DNA of 37,205 bases from an uncultured Clostridium sp. (GCA_948471055.1 CAOKQZ010000001.1:1-37205), one strand, 5' to 3'. Shown: positions 8,133-18,650, counted from the first letter of the stretch. The notes: a model not told the origin generated them from the letters alone. Program-made: numbers and translations.

Positions 8133-8879
8133 CTAATAATTAATAATTCCTGCAAAGTCTTCTGGTTTTAAGCTTGCTCCTCCTACTAATGCTCCATCAA
8201 TATCGGAGGTGTTAAATAATTCCTTTGCATTGGATGGTTTTACACTACCACCATATTGAATTATAACTCTTTCGGATACCTTTTGTCCATATATTTTACA
8301 AATTTCTTCACGAATTTCTTTTATGCTATTGTTGGCATCTTCACTTGTGGCCGTTTTTCCTGTACCAATTGCCCAAATTGGTTCATAGGCAATAATGGTG
8401 TTTGCCACTTGCTCTTCGGTTAACCCTTCTAAGGCACATCTTGTTTGTGCGGTAATCACTTCTTTGGTTTTTCCAGCTTCTCTTTGCTCTAAGGTTTCTC
8501 CTACACATACGATTGGTTTTAGATTGTTTGCAAAAGCTGCTTTTATTTTTTTATTGACAGTGTCATCGGTTTCTGCAAAATATTGTCTTCTTTCGGAATG
8601 TCCAATAATGACATATTCTACACCAATGGATTGTAACATAGAACCAGATATTTCTCCTGTATAGGCTCCTTTTTCTTCCCAATGCATATTTTGTGCTCCT
8701 ATATGAACATTAGAACCATTTGCATGTTTTACCATACATTTTAAATCCAAATATGGCACACAAAGCACTACTTCACTTGTAGCATCTTTTACCATCGGAA
8801 TGAACTCCTCTAAATATTTCTTTGCCTCTTCTGGATTATGGTTCATTTTCCAATTTCCTGCAATTACTTTTTTTCTCAT
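8133..8879 (-). CDS. tpiA: Triosephosphate isomerase
   Basis: 248 residues, standard length. It interconverts dihydroxyacetone phosphate and glyceraldehyde 3-phosphate. Visible motifs are AGNWKMN (catalytic lysine, residues 7-13), IGHSERR (catalytic histidine), the active-site loop YEPIWAIGTGKTA (catalytic glutamate) and the phosphate-binding QYGGSVKP and GALVGGASL. AGGAGG precedes the ATG by 8 bases. It is part of the gap-pgk-tpiA-gpmI cluster, separated from the upstream NUDIX gene by a palindromic repeat. Confidence 0.97.
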   Translation of the reverse strand: MRKKVIAGNWKMNHNPEEAKKYLEEFIPMVKDATSEVVLCVPYLDLKCMVKHANGSNVHIGAQNMHWEEKGAYTGEISGSMLQSIGVEYVIIGHSERRQYFAETDDTVNKKIKAAFANNLKPIVCVGETLEQREAGKTKEVITAQTRCALEGLTEEQVANTIIAYEPIWAIGTGKTATSEDANNSIKEIREEICKIYGQKVSERVIIQYGGSVKPSNAKELFNTSDIDGALVGGASLKPEDFAGIINY

Positions 8880-8937
8880 TATTTTTTACCTCCTATTTCG
8901 TTTTTCTAGGCTTACAAACCCTTCGAAGCCCTTTTTA

Positions 8938-8984
8938 GAACCCCCAGTCGCCCATTCGGGCGACAGCCCCCTTGTTAAAGGGGC
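8938..8984. repeat. Palindromic repeat, family A (copy 1)
   Basis: GAACCCCCAGTCGCCC-ATT-CGGGCGACAGCCCCCTT then a second hairpin with AAAGGGGC. It lies between a NUDIX gene and tpiA. The first hairpin's stem sequence differs from other copies on both arms. Confidence 0.85.
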
Positions 8985-9017
8985 TTTCTTGTATGGCTTT
9001 GTAGACTTTTGCCATAA

Positions 9018-9650
9018 TTAGCGTTCCCATTCTATCGCCTCTTTTTTATGGGATTTTTCTTTTACTTGTTTTACTAATTTTGGTACAATTGGGTCATATG
9101 CTTTAACATATGGAAAAATTTTTCCGTTTAGGAATTTTGTCATAAATATTTTAAATGGCATGTTTTCTATTTTTTCAATTTCTTGTTTATTGATTCTTAT
9201 TTCGGTATTTTGTGTTCGGCATAAACAATATATTTCTAGTATACATGGCTGTTTGCTATCTGCTTCTTGTAATATAACCTTTATTATTCCTAATTGCTTT
9301 GCATGTAAGCCTTCTTCTATGCCAATTCCTAGTTCTTCATATAATTCACGTAATACTGCTTGCAAGCCTACTTCGTATGCTTTTATATGTCCTGAAACTA
9401 CATCTTTTTCCCCTGTTTTTTTATGTTCTACAATTACATTTCCTTTTTGGTCTATTACAAAACATAAAACGCATCTTTTATATTCATTTTCGCCTATTTC
9501 TTCGCCTCGAAGGATGGTTCTTATTCTTTTTTGATTTTCACCATACAAATCAATCTCTTCCCCTAAAGTTTCCTTATGCAATTTTGAGTCTTGTGGTGAA
9601 TTTTTTATTCGCACATATTCTAAAAAACTTCGTTGCAAATTATTTTTCAT
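9018..9650 (-). CDS. NUDIX hydrolase
   Basis: 210 residues. A complete NUDIX box (G-x5-E-x7-REL-x-EE-x-GI) is visible in the stretch that begins GHIKAYEVGLQAVLREL near residue 95, followed by YEELGI. Such enzymes hydrolyse a nucleoside diphosphate linked to another group with Mg2+ bound by the box glutamates; the substrate is not evident. The N-terminal ~60 and C-terminal ~60 residues are outside the core. It sits in the glycolytic cluster between tpiA and another NUDIX gene, so a metabolite-repair role is possible. Confidence 0.82.
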   Translation of the reverse strand: MKNNLQRSFLEYVRIKNSPQDSKLHKETLGEEIDLYGENQKRIRTILRGEEIGENEYKRCVLCFVIDQKGNVIVEHKKTGEKDVVSGHIKAYEVGLQAVLRELYEELGIGIEEGLHAKQLGIIKVILQEADSKQPCILEIYCLCRTQNTEIRINKQEIEKIENMPFKIFMTKFLNGKIFPYVKAYDPIVPKLVKQVKEKSHKKEAIEWER

Positions 9651-9693
9651 TTATTCAACGTCCTTTATGCTTATTCTTTTACTAATATTACTC

Positions 9694-10245
9694 TTATTTT
9701 TCTAATTCTTTCCTTTTTTCTATTAGTTTTTGAATGGTTTCCTTTAATTCTTCATACTTATATGTGTATTTCTCATTTTTTTCTTTCAATTCTTTTATAA
9801 ATTCTTCTATCGTTACATATTTTACTTCACTAAGTTCTTCTATTTGAATGACATATTCTTCTATTTTATAATCCACTAATAGAAAATACACGTAATCATA
9901 GTATTTATTATATTGTTGTACATTCGGAAAAGCACATTCTTTCTTTTCACAAACCATTGCCTCAAATTTTTCTTCAGGAACATCAATTCCTACTTCTTCT
10001 TTTGTTTCTCTTTTTGCTCCAGCAAGTGGTGTTTCACCCGCTTGTATATGACCTGCTACAATGCTCCATTTTCCCGGATGCTGTTTTTTACTCATTGCTC
10101 TTTTTTGTAGTAAAATTTCTCCTTTTCGATTCATAATCCAAACAGAAATTTCTCTATGCCACATCCCTGTTCCATGAACAACATCTTTATCTTCTATCTT
10201 TCCTATTAAATTGTTATTTTCATCAATTACATCGATTAATTCCAT
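9694..10245 (-). CDS. NUDIX hydrolase, isopentenyl-diphosphate-isomerase-like subgroup
   Basis: 183 residues. The opening ELIDVIDENNNLIGKIEDKDVVHGTGMWHREISVWI and the NUDIX box GHIQAGETPLAGAKRE followed by TKEEVGI match the IDI-like/YfcD NUDIX group. The C-terminus is strongly charged and helical. The reaction is probably hydrolysis of a nucleotide or phosphorylated metabolite, not isomerisation, because the box is a complete hydrolase-type box. It follows pgk by 26 bases and is likely cotranscribed with it. Confidence 0.8.
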   Translation of the reverse strand: MELIDVIDENNNLIGKIEDKDVVHGTGMWHREISVWIMNRKGEILLQKRAMSKKQHPGKWSIVAGHIQAGETPLAGAKRETKEEVGIDVPEEKFEAMVCEKKECAFPNVQQYNKYYDYVYFLLVDYKIEEYVIQIEELSEVKYVTIEEFIKELKEKNEKYTYKYEELKETIQKLIEKRKELEK

Positions 10246-10271
10246 CTTTTCTCCTTAAAAAATTCGTTTTC

Positions 10272-11459
10272 TTACGCTCTGTCTTGTAAACATTCAATAC
10301 CTGGTAATTTTTTTCCTTCTAAAAATTCTAGGCTTGCTCCTCCTCCTGTTGAAACATGAGTTAGTTTGTCGGCTACTCCTGCTTTTTCTACGGCTGCTGC
10401 ACAGTCTCCTCCTCCTACAATGGTAATGGCATCAATTTCGGCTAAGGTTTTGGCAATTTCGTTACTTCCAATGGCAAATTGGTCAAATTCAAATAAGCCA
10501 AGTGGTCCATTCCATACGACTGTTTTTGCTTTTTTTAGTTCTTCTTTGTATAATTTAATGGTTTCTTCTCCTATGTCGAAACCTTCCCAGCCTTCTGGTA
10601 TTTCCGTGCATTTTACCGTTTTACTTTCGGTATCTTTGTCGAATTCTTTTCCTAATTTGGTATCTACTGGTAGCATTAGTTTTACGCCTTTTTGTTTTGC
10701 TTTTTCCATTAATTCTAGGGCTAAATCTAGTTTGTCTAGTTCACAAATCGAATTTCCTACCTCATATCCTTGTGCTTTAAAGAAGGTGTATGCCATTGCT
10801 CCACCAATCATTAAGGTATCTACTTTTTCAAGTAAACTGTTTATTACTCCGATTTTGTCGGAAACTTTTTTTCCACCTAAAATTGCGACTAATGGTCTTT
10901 TTGGGTTTTCTAGTGCATTTCCCATAAAATCGATTTCCTTTTCAATTAAGAACCCAGAAACAGCTGGTAAATAGTCTGCTACTCCTGCCGTTGAAGCATG
11001 TGCCCTATGAGAGGTTCCAAAGGCATCATTTACATAGATTTCAGCAAGTGATGCAAGTTCACGAGCCATTTCAGGGTCATTTTTTTCTTCACGTGCATCA
11101 AAACGAACATTTTCTAGTAAAACAACTTCGCCTTCTTTTAGATTGCTCGTTAAACTTTTCGCACTTTCTCCAATAACATCCTCGGCTAATTTTACCTCTA
11201 TTCCTAATTGTTTTGATAATTCTTTTGCCACTGGTGCTAATGAAAATTCTTTTTTCACTTCTCCTTTTGGTCTTCCTAAGTGTGAACAAAGAATTACCTT
11301 TGCTCCATTTTCTAATAAATATTTTATGGTTGGTAAAGAAGATACAATTCTTCTATTATCTGTAATATTTCCGTTTTCATCTTGTGGTACGTTAAAATCA
11401 CAACGAACTAATACTTTCTTTCCCTTTACCTCAATATCTTTTACTGTTTTTTTATTCAT
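10272..11459 (-). CDS. pgk: Phosphoglycerate kinase
   Basis: 395 residues, full length. It transfers phosphate from 1,3-bisphosphoglycerate to ADP. Visible motifs are [14 protein letters not shown] near residue 17, the substrate-binding [34 protein letters not shown], the hinge [10 protein letters not shown], the nucleotide site [12 protein letters not shown] and the C-terminal [13 protein letters not shown] with [19 protein letters not shown] precedes the ATG. Second gene of the glycolytic cluster; the 239 bases between gap and pgk hold two repeat elements. Confidence 0.97.
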   Translation of the reverse strand: MNKKTVKDIEVKGKKVLVRCDFNVPQDENGNITDNRRIVSSLPTIKYLLENGAKVILCSHLGRPKGEVKKEFSLAPVAKELSKQLGIEVKLAEDVIGESAKSLTSNLKEGEVVLLENVRFDAREEKNDPEMARELASLAEIYVNDAFGTSHRAHASTAGVADYLPAVSGFLIEKEIDFMGNALENPKRPLVAILGGKKVSDKIGVINSLLEKVDTLMIGGAMAYTFFKAQGYEVGNSICELDKLDLALELMEKAKQKGVKLMLPVDTKLGKEFDKDTESKTVKCTEIPEGWEGFDIGEETIKLYKEELKKAKTVVWNGPLGLFEFDQFAIGSNEIAKTLAEIDAITIVGGGDCAAAVEKAGVADKLTHVSTGGGASLEFLEGKKLPGIECLQDRA

Positions 11460-11536
11460 ACAAAAAACCTCCTATTTTTATCTTATTATATGGATGCTAT
11501 ACCAATTTTATACAAAAGGTATATATATTACCATTG

Positions 11537-11584
11537 AAGAACCCCCAGTCACCTACGGTGACAGCCCCCTTAATAAAGGGGCCT
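11537..11584. repeat. Palindromic repeat, family A (copy 2)
   Basis: AAGAACCCCCAGTCACC-TAC-GGTGACAGCCCCCTTAATAAAGGGGC between gap and pgk. The GTCACC/GGTGAC stem is a compensated variant of the GTCGAC stems in copies 3 and 4. Confidence 0.85.
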
Positions 11585-11619
11585 TTATTTATGATAATAT
11601 ATATGCCTTTTATACAATG

Positions 11620-11686
11620 GTAGGGGCAGAATTCTATTTCTGCCCTGTTTCCATGTTTGCAAGGGCAAAATAGATTTGCCCCTACG
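11620..11686. repeat. Composite palindromic repeat, family C (copy 1)
   Basis: The element starts GTAGGGGCA and ends TGCCCCTAC, a terminal inverted repeat. Inside are two hairpins, GGGCAGAAT..TTCTGCCC and GGGCAAA..TTTGCCC. It lies directly beyond family A copy 2, downstream of gap. Confidence 0.75.
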
Positions 11687-11698
11687 ACACATTTTTGA

Positions 11699-12797
<1,099 letters not shown>

Positions 12798-12911
12798 GTG
12801 TTCTTGTAAAGATTTTTTATCTTTATATATTCTCCTTGCCGCCTGATTTGTTCCTATTACCTCAACTAACCTTATCTTATTCTCTTCTACATAGATTTTA
12901 ACTATTATATT

Positions 12912-12950
12912 AAAGCATTTCAGTAACTTTATTTACTAAAATGCTTTTTT
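12912..12950 (-). terminator. Terminator after the GH18 gene
   Basis: AGCATTT-AGTAAA pairs with TTACT-AAATGCT around a short loop, with TTTAAT beyond on the minus strand. It starts a few bases after the stop of the GH18 gene at 12953. Confidence 0.7.
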
Positions 12951-12952
12951 AC

Positions 12953-14641
12953 TTATTTTAATTTTTCTTCTACTAAATTCCAAATATCCTCATTTTCTCG
13001 GTCTTTTTCCCAAAAGGCACTTCCTGCTAGTTCATATTGATTGATTAAATCGATTTTTGCACGGATGGAATCTGTATCTTCTATCCACATTTGGTATTTG
13101 TCGCTTCCTTTTGTATACTCTACGTAATATTGTTTTGTAAGTTCATCCCAATTTTTTGATGAATCTGCTGGTAAGCTTTGTTCTACTTTGTTCATATTCA
13201 CTACAGAACTAGTTACTTTTCCATTTTTGTCTGTTTTCCATAGTCTTGTATATAAAGGCATTCCTAAAATAATTTTTTCTTTTGGTACATCTTCTTGTCC
13301 TAAGAATTTTTTAATATTAGCTTCTACCCAATCACATCCTGCAACGGTTCCTACTCCTGTACTTGTTCCATGTTGGTCATATGCCATAAACATCATGTAA
13401 TCAGATGCTTTTGCTAAGGCATCTCTATCAAAACATAACGACCAATTTTCGCTTCCATCTGGTGCTGTTACGTCAACTGAGGTTACAATTCCGTATTCTC
13501 TTAATCGTGGAGCAAGTTCAATAATAAACCTCGAATAGACGTCTTTATCTTCCATGTTCATAAATTCAAAATCGACATTAATACCATCTACTTTGTATTT
13601 GGTAGCAAGTTGTACAATTTGCTCAATCATTTCGGTTCTCAAGGTATAATCGTTTAATATTTCAGAGGTTTTGGCTTTCATAGAATTATTGGAAAACATT
13701 GGCCAAATTTTATATCCTTTTTCTTTTGCCCATGCAATATAGGCTTCTCCTCCTTTTTTGGTATTATCGTTAATAACAACACCATCTGCGTTTTTTAGTG
13801 AAAAGAAGGATGGGCTTACTACATGAATCCCTGGTATGGTTTCGTTTCTCACTGGTGCCTCTACATATTCGGAATAATAATCCCATACTAAATTTATTTT
13901 TCCTGCAATTTGTGGTTTTGTTTCTAATTTTTCTCTTACCGTTGTTTTATTCGCTAGTTTATCCGATTTAATATAACCAATTTTTCCATTCCCTGTACGA
14001 ATACGGCTATATCCGTCTTTTTCTGAAATAACCACTACTTTGGAACCTTGGTCTAGTTTATCTACGGTTCTTGCAATCAATTTTGTGGTTGCTTTTACGG
14101 TTACTTTTTTGGAAGTATCCGCTTTTATTAATTCTCTATCCAAAGAATCTAATGTAATCACTTTATTATCAATATTCTCAATTTCAAGATTATATATTTT
14201 TGCCATTTCTGAAATTGGTAAATAAAATACACTGTCTTTTCTTAGTGCCCCATCTACTAATTTTACCTCTGCACTATTTACCATCATCTTTTTTTGGGTT
14301 AAAGAAAGAACTGCCACTTTTGTATCCGAAGTTGTAATAATTTGATTGTTTGTTTTGTCATAATAAATCTGTCCATCAAAATAGTTTTCAATATCCTCCA
14401 TAGATGCATATACAACATTATTTTCATTAATCCATATATCATGTTTTAGTTTTCCTGTTACATTATTGTTATTAATAATAAAATTGATTTTGCCTTCATT
14501 TGGGTCTTTTTTAAAGTTTGGTGAAATAATCAAAACAATACAAGCGACAATCAGTAATGCTCCCACAACAACAATTTTCTTCCAAATATCCTTTTTTTCT
14601 TTCTTAACTTTGGCTCTTTTTCCTTCTTTACTGTTTTCCAT
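12953..14641 (-). CDS. Membrane-anchored GH18-type glycosidase with SH3-like and copper-amine-oxidase-N-like domains
   Basis: 562 residues. A basic N-terminus leads into a transmembrane segment (about 22-42). Next comes a region resembling the copper amine oxidase N-terminal domain (about 50-165), an SH3-like domain (about 175-235; SKVVVISEKDGYSRIRTGNGKIGYIKS), then a GH18 barrel. The catalytic motif is DGINVDFEF, matching DGxxxDxE with the acid glutamate, and YDQHGT and AFWEKDRE are further barrel motifs. Substrate is probably cell-wall or spore-type amino-sugar polymer, acting outside the membrane; that is inference. AAAAGGAG precedes the ATG. Confidence 0.8.
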   Translation of the reverse strand: MENSKEGKRAKVKKEKKDIWKKIVVVGALLIVACIVLIISPNFKKDPNEGKINFIINNNNVTGKLKHDIWINENNVVYASMEDIENYFDGQIYYDKTNNQIITTSDTKVAVLSLTQKKMMVNSAEVKLVDGALRKDSVFYLPISEMAKIYNLEIENIDNKVITLDSLDRELIKADTSKKVTVKATTKLIARTVDKLDQGSKVVVISEKDGYSRIRTGNGKIGYIKSDKLANKTTVREKLETKPQIAGKINLVWDYYSEYVEAPVRNETIPGIHVVSPSFFSLKNADGVVINDNTKKGGEAYIAWAKEKGYKIWPMFSNNSMKAKTSEILNDYTLRTEMIEQIVQLATKYKVDGINVDFEFMNMEDKDVYSRFIIELAPRLREYGIVTSVDVTAPDGSENWSLCFDRDALAKASDYMMFMAYDQHGTSTGVGTVAGCDWVEANIKKFLGQEDVPKEKIILGMPLYTRLWKTDKNGKVTSSVVNMNKVEQSLPADSSKNWDELTKQYYVEYTKGSDKYQMWIEDTDSIRAKIDLINQYELAGSAFWEKDRENEDIWNLVEEKLK

Positions 14642-14673
14642 TAAAATTCTCCTTTTTTATTTTTAGTATGCTA

Positions 14674-14703
14674 CTACTATATCATAAAATACATTTTTCG
14701 CAA
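14674..14703 (-). promoter_or_regulatory. Putative promoter of the GH18 gene
   Basis: On the minus strand TTGCGA (14703-14698), 16 bases, TATAGT (14681-14676). The transcript would start about 30 bases before the GH18 ATG. Confidence 0.5.
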
Positions 14704-14764
14704 ACAATTTTAAAAGAATTTTAAGAAAATATTCTATCAATTCGATTTCCTATATGGTACCATT

Positions 14765-14805
14765 AAAAAAACCCAAATTATTAAACTTTTTTGTCTAATA
14801 ATTTG
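14765..14805 (-). terminator. Terminator after the flavin reductase gene
   Basis: On the minus strand CAAATTATTA pairs with TAATAATTTG around a 12-base loop and is followed by GGGTTTTTTT. It separates the flavin reductase from the GH18 unit. Confidence 0.85.
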
Positions 14806-14842
14806 AGTATACTTCAAAATGGTTGCTTTTTTTGTTAATCAT

Positions 14843-15391
14843 TTATTTTAAGCAAATTCCTCTATCTCCTACTTTTTTATTGGCTACATAATATTCACTT
14901 CCTAAGTAAGTAAGAATCCTTGCCTTGGCTAGGTTTACTTTGCCATTTTCTACAAATTCTGGTTTGGCATTTACACATACCACTTCTCCAATGAACATAT
15001 CGTGTGAACCAAGGTGTTTGATTTCCTTTAGCTTGCATTCTAAATTAATGGGGCATTCTTTAATACTAGGTGCTGCCACCATTTTTCCTGCCTCTTTGGT
15101 AAGGTTTGCACTTTGGAATTTATCCATGTCTTTTCCCGATTTCGTACCGCAGAAATCCGTTGCCCATACTAAATTTTCATCTGGAAGATTGATGATAAAT
15201 TCTTTGGTTTGTTTGATGATTTCATAAGAATGTCTCGATGGTCTAATGGATACATACACAAGTGGTGGTTCAGAGTTTAGTACTCCTGTCCATGCAATTG
15301 TGGTAATATTGGCTTTGTCCATATTGCCACAAGATACCATAACAGCTGGTATTGGTGCCAAGCTTGTGCTTGGCTGTAATTGTTCTTTCAT
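14843..15391 (-). CDS. Flavin reductase-like FMN-binding split-barrel protein
   Basis: 182 residues from the ATG at 15391, chosen because AAAGGAGACC lies just upstream; a start at 15484 would run through repeat sequence. The N-terminal PAVMVSCGNMDKANITTIAW, PLVYVSIRPSRHSYEII and KEFIINLP, and the later GSHDMFIGEVVCV, match the HpaC/flavoredoxin-type split barrel that binds FMN. The physiological partner is unknown. It follows rnr by 105 bases containing two repeat elements. Confidence 0.85.
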   Translation of the reverse strand: MKEQLQPSTSLAPIPAVMVSCGNMDKANITTIAWTGVLNSEPPLVYVSIRPSRHSYEIIKQTKEFIINLPDENLVWATDFCGTKSGKDMDKFQSANLTKEAGKMVAAPSIKECPINLECKLKEIKHLGSHDMFIGEVVCVNAKPEFVENGKVNLAKARILTYLGSEYYVANKKVGDRGICLK

Positions 15392-15411
15392 AGTTGGTCT
15401 CCTTTCCATTT

Positions 15412-15494
15412 TGGGCAGAAATGGATTCTGCCCTTGCAAATGCCATTTTATCGCATTTTCTTGTCTCCTGTCGATGTAGGGCATCGCCCCCTAC
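15412..15494. repeat. Adjacent family C and family B palindromic repeats
   Basis: GGGCAGAA-ATGGA-TTCTGCCC (15413-15433) is followed 40 bases later by GTCGATG-TAGGG-CATCGCCCCCTAC (15470-15494). The pair fills the space between rnr and the flavin reductase gene. Confidence 0.75.
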
Positions 15495-15496
15495 GA

Positions 15497-17621
15497 TTAT
15501 TCATCTGTAACCTTGACAAATGCTATTTTTCTAGTTTCTTTGTTTGCTTCGATTACTTGTATTTTTATTTTATCCCCTAACTTATAAATCTTATTTGTTT
15601 TTTCTCCTATTAAATGTTTATGCTCATCATCATAAATAAAATACTCATTTTCTCCTAAATTTTCAAAACGGATTAGCCCTTCTACGGTATTTTCTAATTC
15701 CACAAAAATACCAAAATTGGTCACACTACTAATGATTCCTTCATAAACATTACCAATTTTATCTTGCATATATTCTGCTTTCTTTAAATCGATACTATCT
15801 CTTTCTACTTTTACTGCTATCTTTTCCCTTTCAGAAGATTGCTCTGCTACTACTCCAGCAAGTCTTTCATATTCTTCTTTCCATTCCTCTTTTACCTGAT
15901 AAGCCTCTCTTAAGTAATTTGAAATCATACGATGTATCCACAAATCTGGATATCTTCGAATAGGGGATGTAAAATGGCAATAGAATTTACTTGCAATTCC
16001 AAAATGTCCTTTATTCTGGCTTTCGTATTTTGCTACTTTTAGAGTACGAAGAAGTAACGTAGAAATCACTCGTTCTTCTGGCTTTTCTTTGATATCTTCT
16101 AGTATTTTACTAAATTCTTTTGGGTGTAAATTTTCCTTGTTTCCTTTAATTCGATACCCGAAACCAAATAAAAATTTATTTAATTCATTTACTTTTTCTA
16201 AACTTGGTACTTCATGTACACGATAAATAAATGGTGCTTCTAGCCAATAAAATTTTTCCGCAATGGTTTCATTGGCCGTTAGCATAAATTGCTCAATAAT
16301 AGAATTGGCAAAGCTAAGCTCATATTGAGCAACTGCAACTGCTTTTCCATTTTCATCTAAAGTAATCTTGCTTTCTGGAATGTTTAAATCCAAACTTCCC
16401 ATTTGTTTTCTTCTGTTTTGTAAGATAATGGCTAATTCTTCCATTTTCTTAAATTCATCGATATATGGTTCATATTTTTTTACTATTTCTTTATCGGAAT
16501 TTTCTAAAATCTTAGTAACATTGGTATAACTCATTCGCTTGGTAACCTGAATAACGGCTTTAAATACTTCCGCATCAATGACTTCTCCAGATGGTGTAAT
16601 TTCCATTTCCACCGATAAGGTAAATCGGTCTTCTCCCTCATTTAAACTACAAATGCCATTAGATAGTTTTTGTGGTAGCATGGGAATCACTCGGTCTAAC
16701 ATATAAATACTGGTTCCTCTTAAATAGGCTTCTTTGTCTAAATTAGAGTCTTCTTTTACGTAATGGCTAACATCCGCAATATGCACACCTAGTTTATAAT
16801 TTCCGTTTTCTAATCGTTCTACACAAACCGCATCGTCTAGGTCTTTCGCATCTTCCCCATCAATGGTAAAAATTAATTTATCTCGTAAATCGACTCGGTT
16901 TGGAATATCCTTTATTTCTACCCTTTGGCGAATGTAGTTTGCTTCTTCTAAAACAGGGGCTGGAAATTCATATGGCAAATGGTATTCTCTTACCAAGCAC
17001 ATCATATCCACTCCAGCTTGATTGGTCTTTCCAATAATTTCGATAATTTCGCCTTCGGCATTTTTTCCGTTTTTCTGGATATTTTGTGATTTTTACAACT
17101 ACTTTATCTTGGTTTCTGGCTCCTTGAAATTTCTTTTTCGAAATAAAAATATCGGTACCAAGTTTTGGGTTATCTGGTACAACAAAACCAAAGTTTTTAC
17201 TATTTTTAAACGTTCCTACTAATTCTCGAACTTCTCTTTTTAAAATTTTTACAATTTTACCTTCCTTTTTTAGATTATTTTCCTCTTCTAATATTTTTAC
17301 CAAAACCTCATCTCCATCGAAGGCACTTCCTGCTTGTGTAGTAGCAATATGGATTTCTTCGTCTTCTAATTTCACAAAGCCAAATCCCTTTTGATGCCTA
17401 TGGTACACGCCTTGAACATATGGCTCGTCCATGATAATATATTGGTTTTTTCTATTTTTTCGGATTTTATATTCTCGCTCCAACTCATCTAAAACAGCTT
17501 GTAACTCTCCCATTTCTTCTTTGGGCACCATTAAAACTTGTGCCATTTCTTTTTTCTTCATTGGCACATATTCTTTGTCCTTTATAAAATTCCAAACTAA
17601 TTCTTTTTTATCGTTATTCAA
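15497..17621 (-). CDS. rnr: Ribonuclease R, interrupted by a +1 shift at a CGG codon
   Basis: RNase R degrades structured RNA 3' to 5'. Zero frame 17621-17070 encodes the N-terminal helical domain and cold-shock domains (184 residues). The +1 frame 17068-15497 encodes the rest, with the RNB catalytic motif DGEDAKDLDDAV, SPIRRYPDL and a C-terminal S1 domain. The frames meet at AAA CGG AAA (CGG 17069-17067). Omitting the C gives GGA and the continuous sequence YPEKGKNAEGEIIEIIG, giving 707 residues, normal for the family. Staying in frame gives a basic nonsense tail ending at 16968. Start is TTG at 17621 behind GGGAGG. It lies downstream of secG, a common arrangement. Confidence 0.88.
17067..17069 (-). 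other. CGGA recoding site in rnr
   Basis: Codon 185 of the zero frame. Reading CGGA as four bases for glycine joins the two halves of rnr. A -1 slip on the following A6 run leads to the wrong frame, so only +1 works. Confidence 0.75.
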
Positions 17622-17634
17622 TTTTTCCTCCCTT

Positions 17635-17685
17635 AAGAACCCCCAGTCGACTACGTCGACAGCCCCCTTTAAGTAAAGGGGCCTT
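17635..17685. repeat. Palindromic repeat, family A (copy 3)
   Basis: AAGAACCCCCAGTCGAC-TAC-GTCGACAGCCCCC, then CCTTTAAGTAAAGG. It lies between secG and rnr, just before the rnr ribosome binding site. Confidence 0.85.
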
Positions 17686-17710
17686 AAAAATAGAGCAACT
17701 TTTGTTGCTC
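17686..17710 (-). terminator. Terminator after secG
   Basis: On the minus strand GAGCAAC-AAAA-GTTGCTC is followed by TATTTTTAA. It lies between secG and rnr, so rnr may rely on read-through or a promoter I did not find. Confidence 0.75.
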
Positions 17711-17730
17711 CTTTTAGTGTATCTTTTTTT

Positions 17731-17976
17731 CTATATTACATACATAATCGAAAGAAGAATGCTAAGTACCGCAAATACGACACCTAAAATAATTGTCCAC
17801 TTTTTCATTTTTCCTTCTTTGGTTCTACCTTTGTTTTTCTCATAGAAATTGCTTGAAGAACCAGTAATGGTAGCACTTGCTCCACTATCATCTTTTGTTT
17901 GCATCATCGCAACAATCACCAATGCAAAACATACTATTACATAAATCCCTATCAATATATATTTTAATACTTCCAC
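17731..17976 (-). CDS. secG: Preprotein translocase subunit SecG
   Basis: 81 residues with two transmembrane segments (about 5-25 and 60-80) and a polar loop containing GASATITGSSSNFYEKNKGRT, typical of SecG. It is part of the SecYEG channel. The start is GTG at 17976 behind AAGGAGGAAA. The secG-rnr order is common in Bacillota and supports the call. Confidence 0.9.
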   Translation of the reverse strand: MEVLKYILIGIYVIVCFALVIVAMMQTKDDSGASATITGSSSNFYEKNKGRTKEGKMKKWTIILGVVFAVLSILLSIMYVI

Positions 17977-18090
17977 TTTCTATTTCCTCCTTCATGTTAA
18001 TAACATTGATATTCTAGCATACTCTTATCAAAAATGCAAATTTTTTTCAAACTTTCCTTGCATTTTTTATAACTATTCAGATGTACATCA

Positions 18091-18194
18091 TAAGAACCCC
18101 CAGTCGACTACGTCGACAGCCCCCTTAAGTAAAGGGGCCTTTGTATATTGATATTTAAGGGATGTGTCTTGCGAAGCAAGACGGAGGGTTCTTA
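18091..18194. repeat. Full-length family A element with terminal inverted repeats
   Basis: The element begins TAAGAACCC and ends GGGTTCTTA. Inside are three hairpins: GTCGAC-TAC-GTCGAC, CCCCTT-AAGTA-AAGGGG and GTCTTGC-GAA-GCAAGAC. Other family A copies in this window match only its first half. It resembles a small non-coding mobile (MITE-like) element. It fills most of the 259 bases between ylbF and secG. Confidence 0.75.
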
Positions 18195-18235
18195 ATATTG
18201 GTAGCAATATTTATCACTGAATAATTCCCCTTTTC

Positions 18236-18571
18236 TTATTCTATCACATCTGCAACTGCTTCGGATATGATTTTGTTTACATCGGCTAGCATAATGTTGA
18301 ATTTTAATTCCGCATCAAAGTATTGTTTCATTTTTTCGTTTGCAATTAGCTGGGCATATAGATTTTGTAACTCATTTGCTTTTTCTACTTCTTTTTTTCC
18401 TTCTGAAATTGCAGCAATTTGCACTTCATAGCGTTCTTTTTCAAATTTTTCTAGCTTTTCTTTTAATTCTGGCTCATTTGCTATTTCTTCTTTTACTTTT
18501 TTGTAGTTTTTGTATTCTTCTGAATTTTTGATTTCATATGCCAAACGATTGGCAGTATCGTAAACGTTCAT
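18236..18571 (-). CDS. YlbF/YmcA family protein
   Basis: 111 residues, almost entirely helical and charged. The opening VYDTANRLAYEIKNSEEYKNYK and the later AELKFNIMLADVNKIISEAV match the YlbF family. In Bacillus, YlbF, YmcA and YaaT form a complex acting on RNase Y and mRNA processing; whether this paralog does the same is inference. AAGGAGGAAA precedes the ATG. It stands alone between secG and the glycosyltransferase gene. Confidence 0.8.
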   Translation of the reverse strand: MNVYDTANRLAYEIKNSEEYKNYKKVKEEIANEPELKEKLEKFEKERYEVQIAAISEGKKEVEKANELQNLYAQLIANEKMKQYFDAELKFNIMLADVNKIISEAVADVIE

Positions 18572-18626
18572 GTAAAATTTCCTCCTTACCTTATTTTTAG
18601 GCGGACAATGTATTATCTATTTTTGA

Positions 18627-18650
18627 GTCGATGAGAGCATCGACCCCTAC
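18627..18650. repeat. Palindromic repeat, family B (copy 4)
   Basis: GTCGATG-AGAG-CATCGACCCCTAC, between ylbF and the glycosyltransferase gene. On the minus strand it encodes the same VGVDALID string in an unused frame, as in the YezG-like gene. Confidence 0.75.

Noticed and set aside
17058..17069. -1 slippage on the A6 run in rnr
   Set aside because: A -1 slip gives the third frame, not the frame encoding the catalytic domain. Other sites lack a slippery run.
15497..17621. rnr as an ordinary pseudogene or assembly error
   Set aside because: The same kind of break (extra C before GG) occurs six times in five genes, and downstream frames are intact. A single error in rnr alone would have been acceptable.
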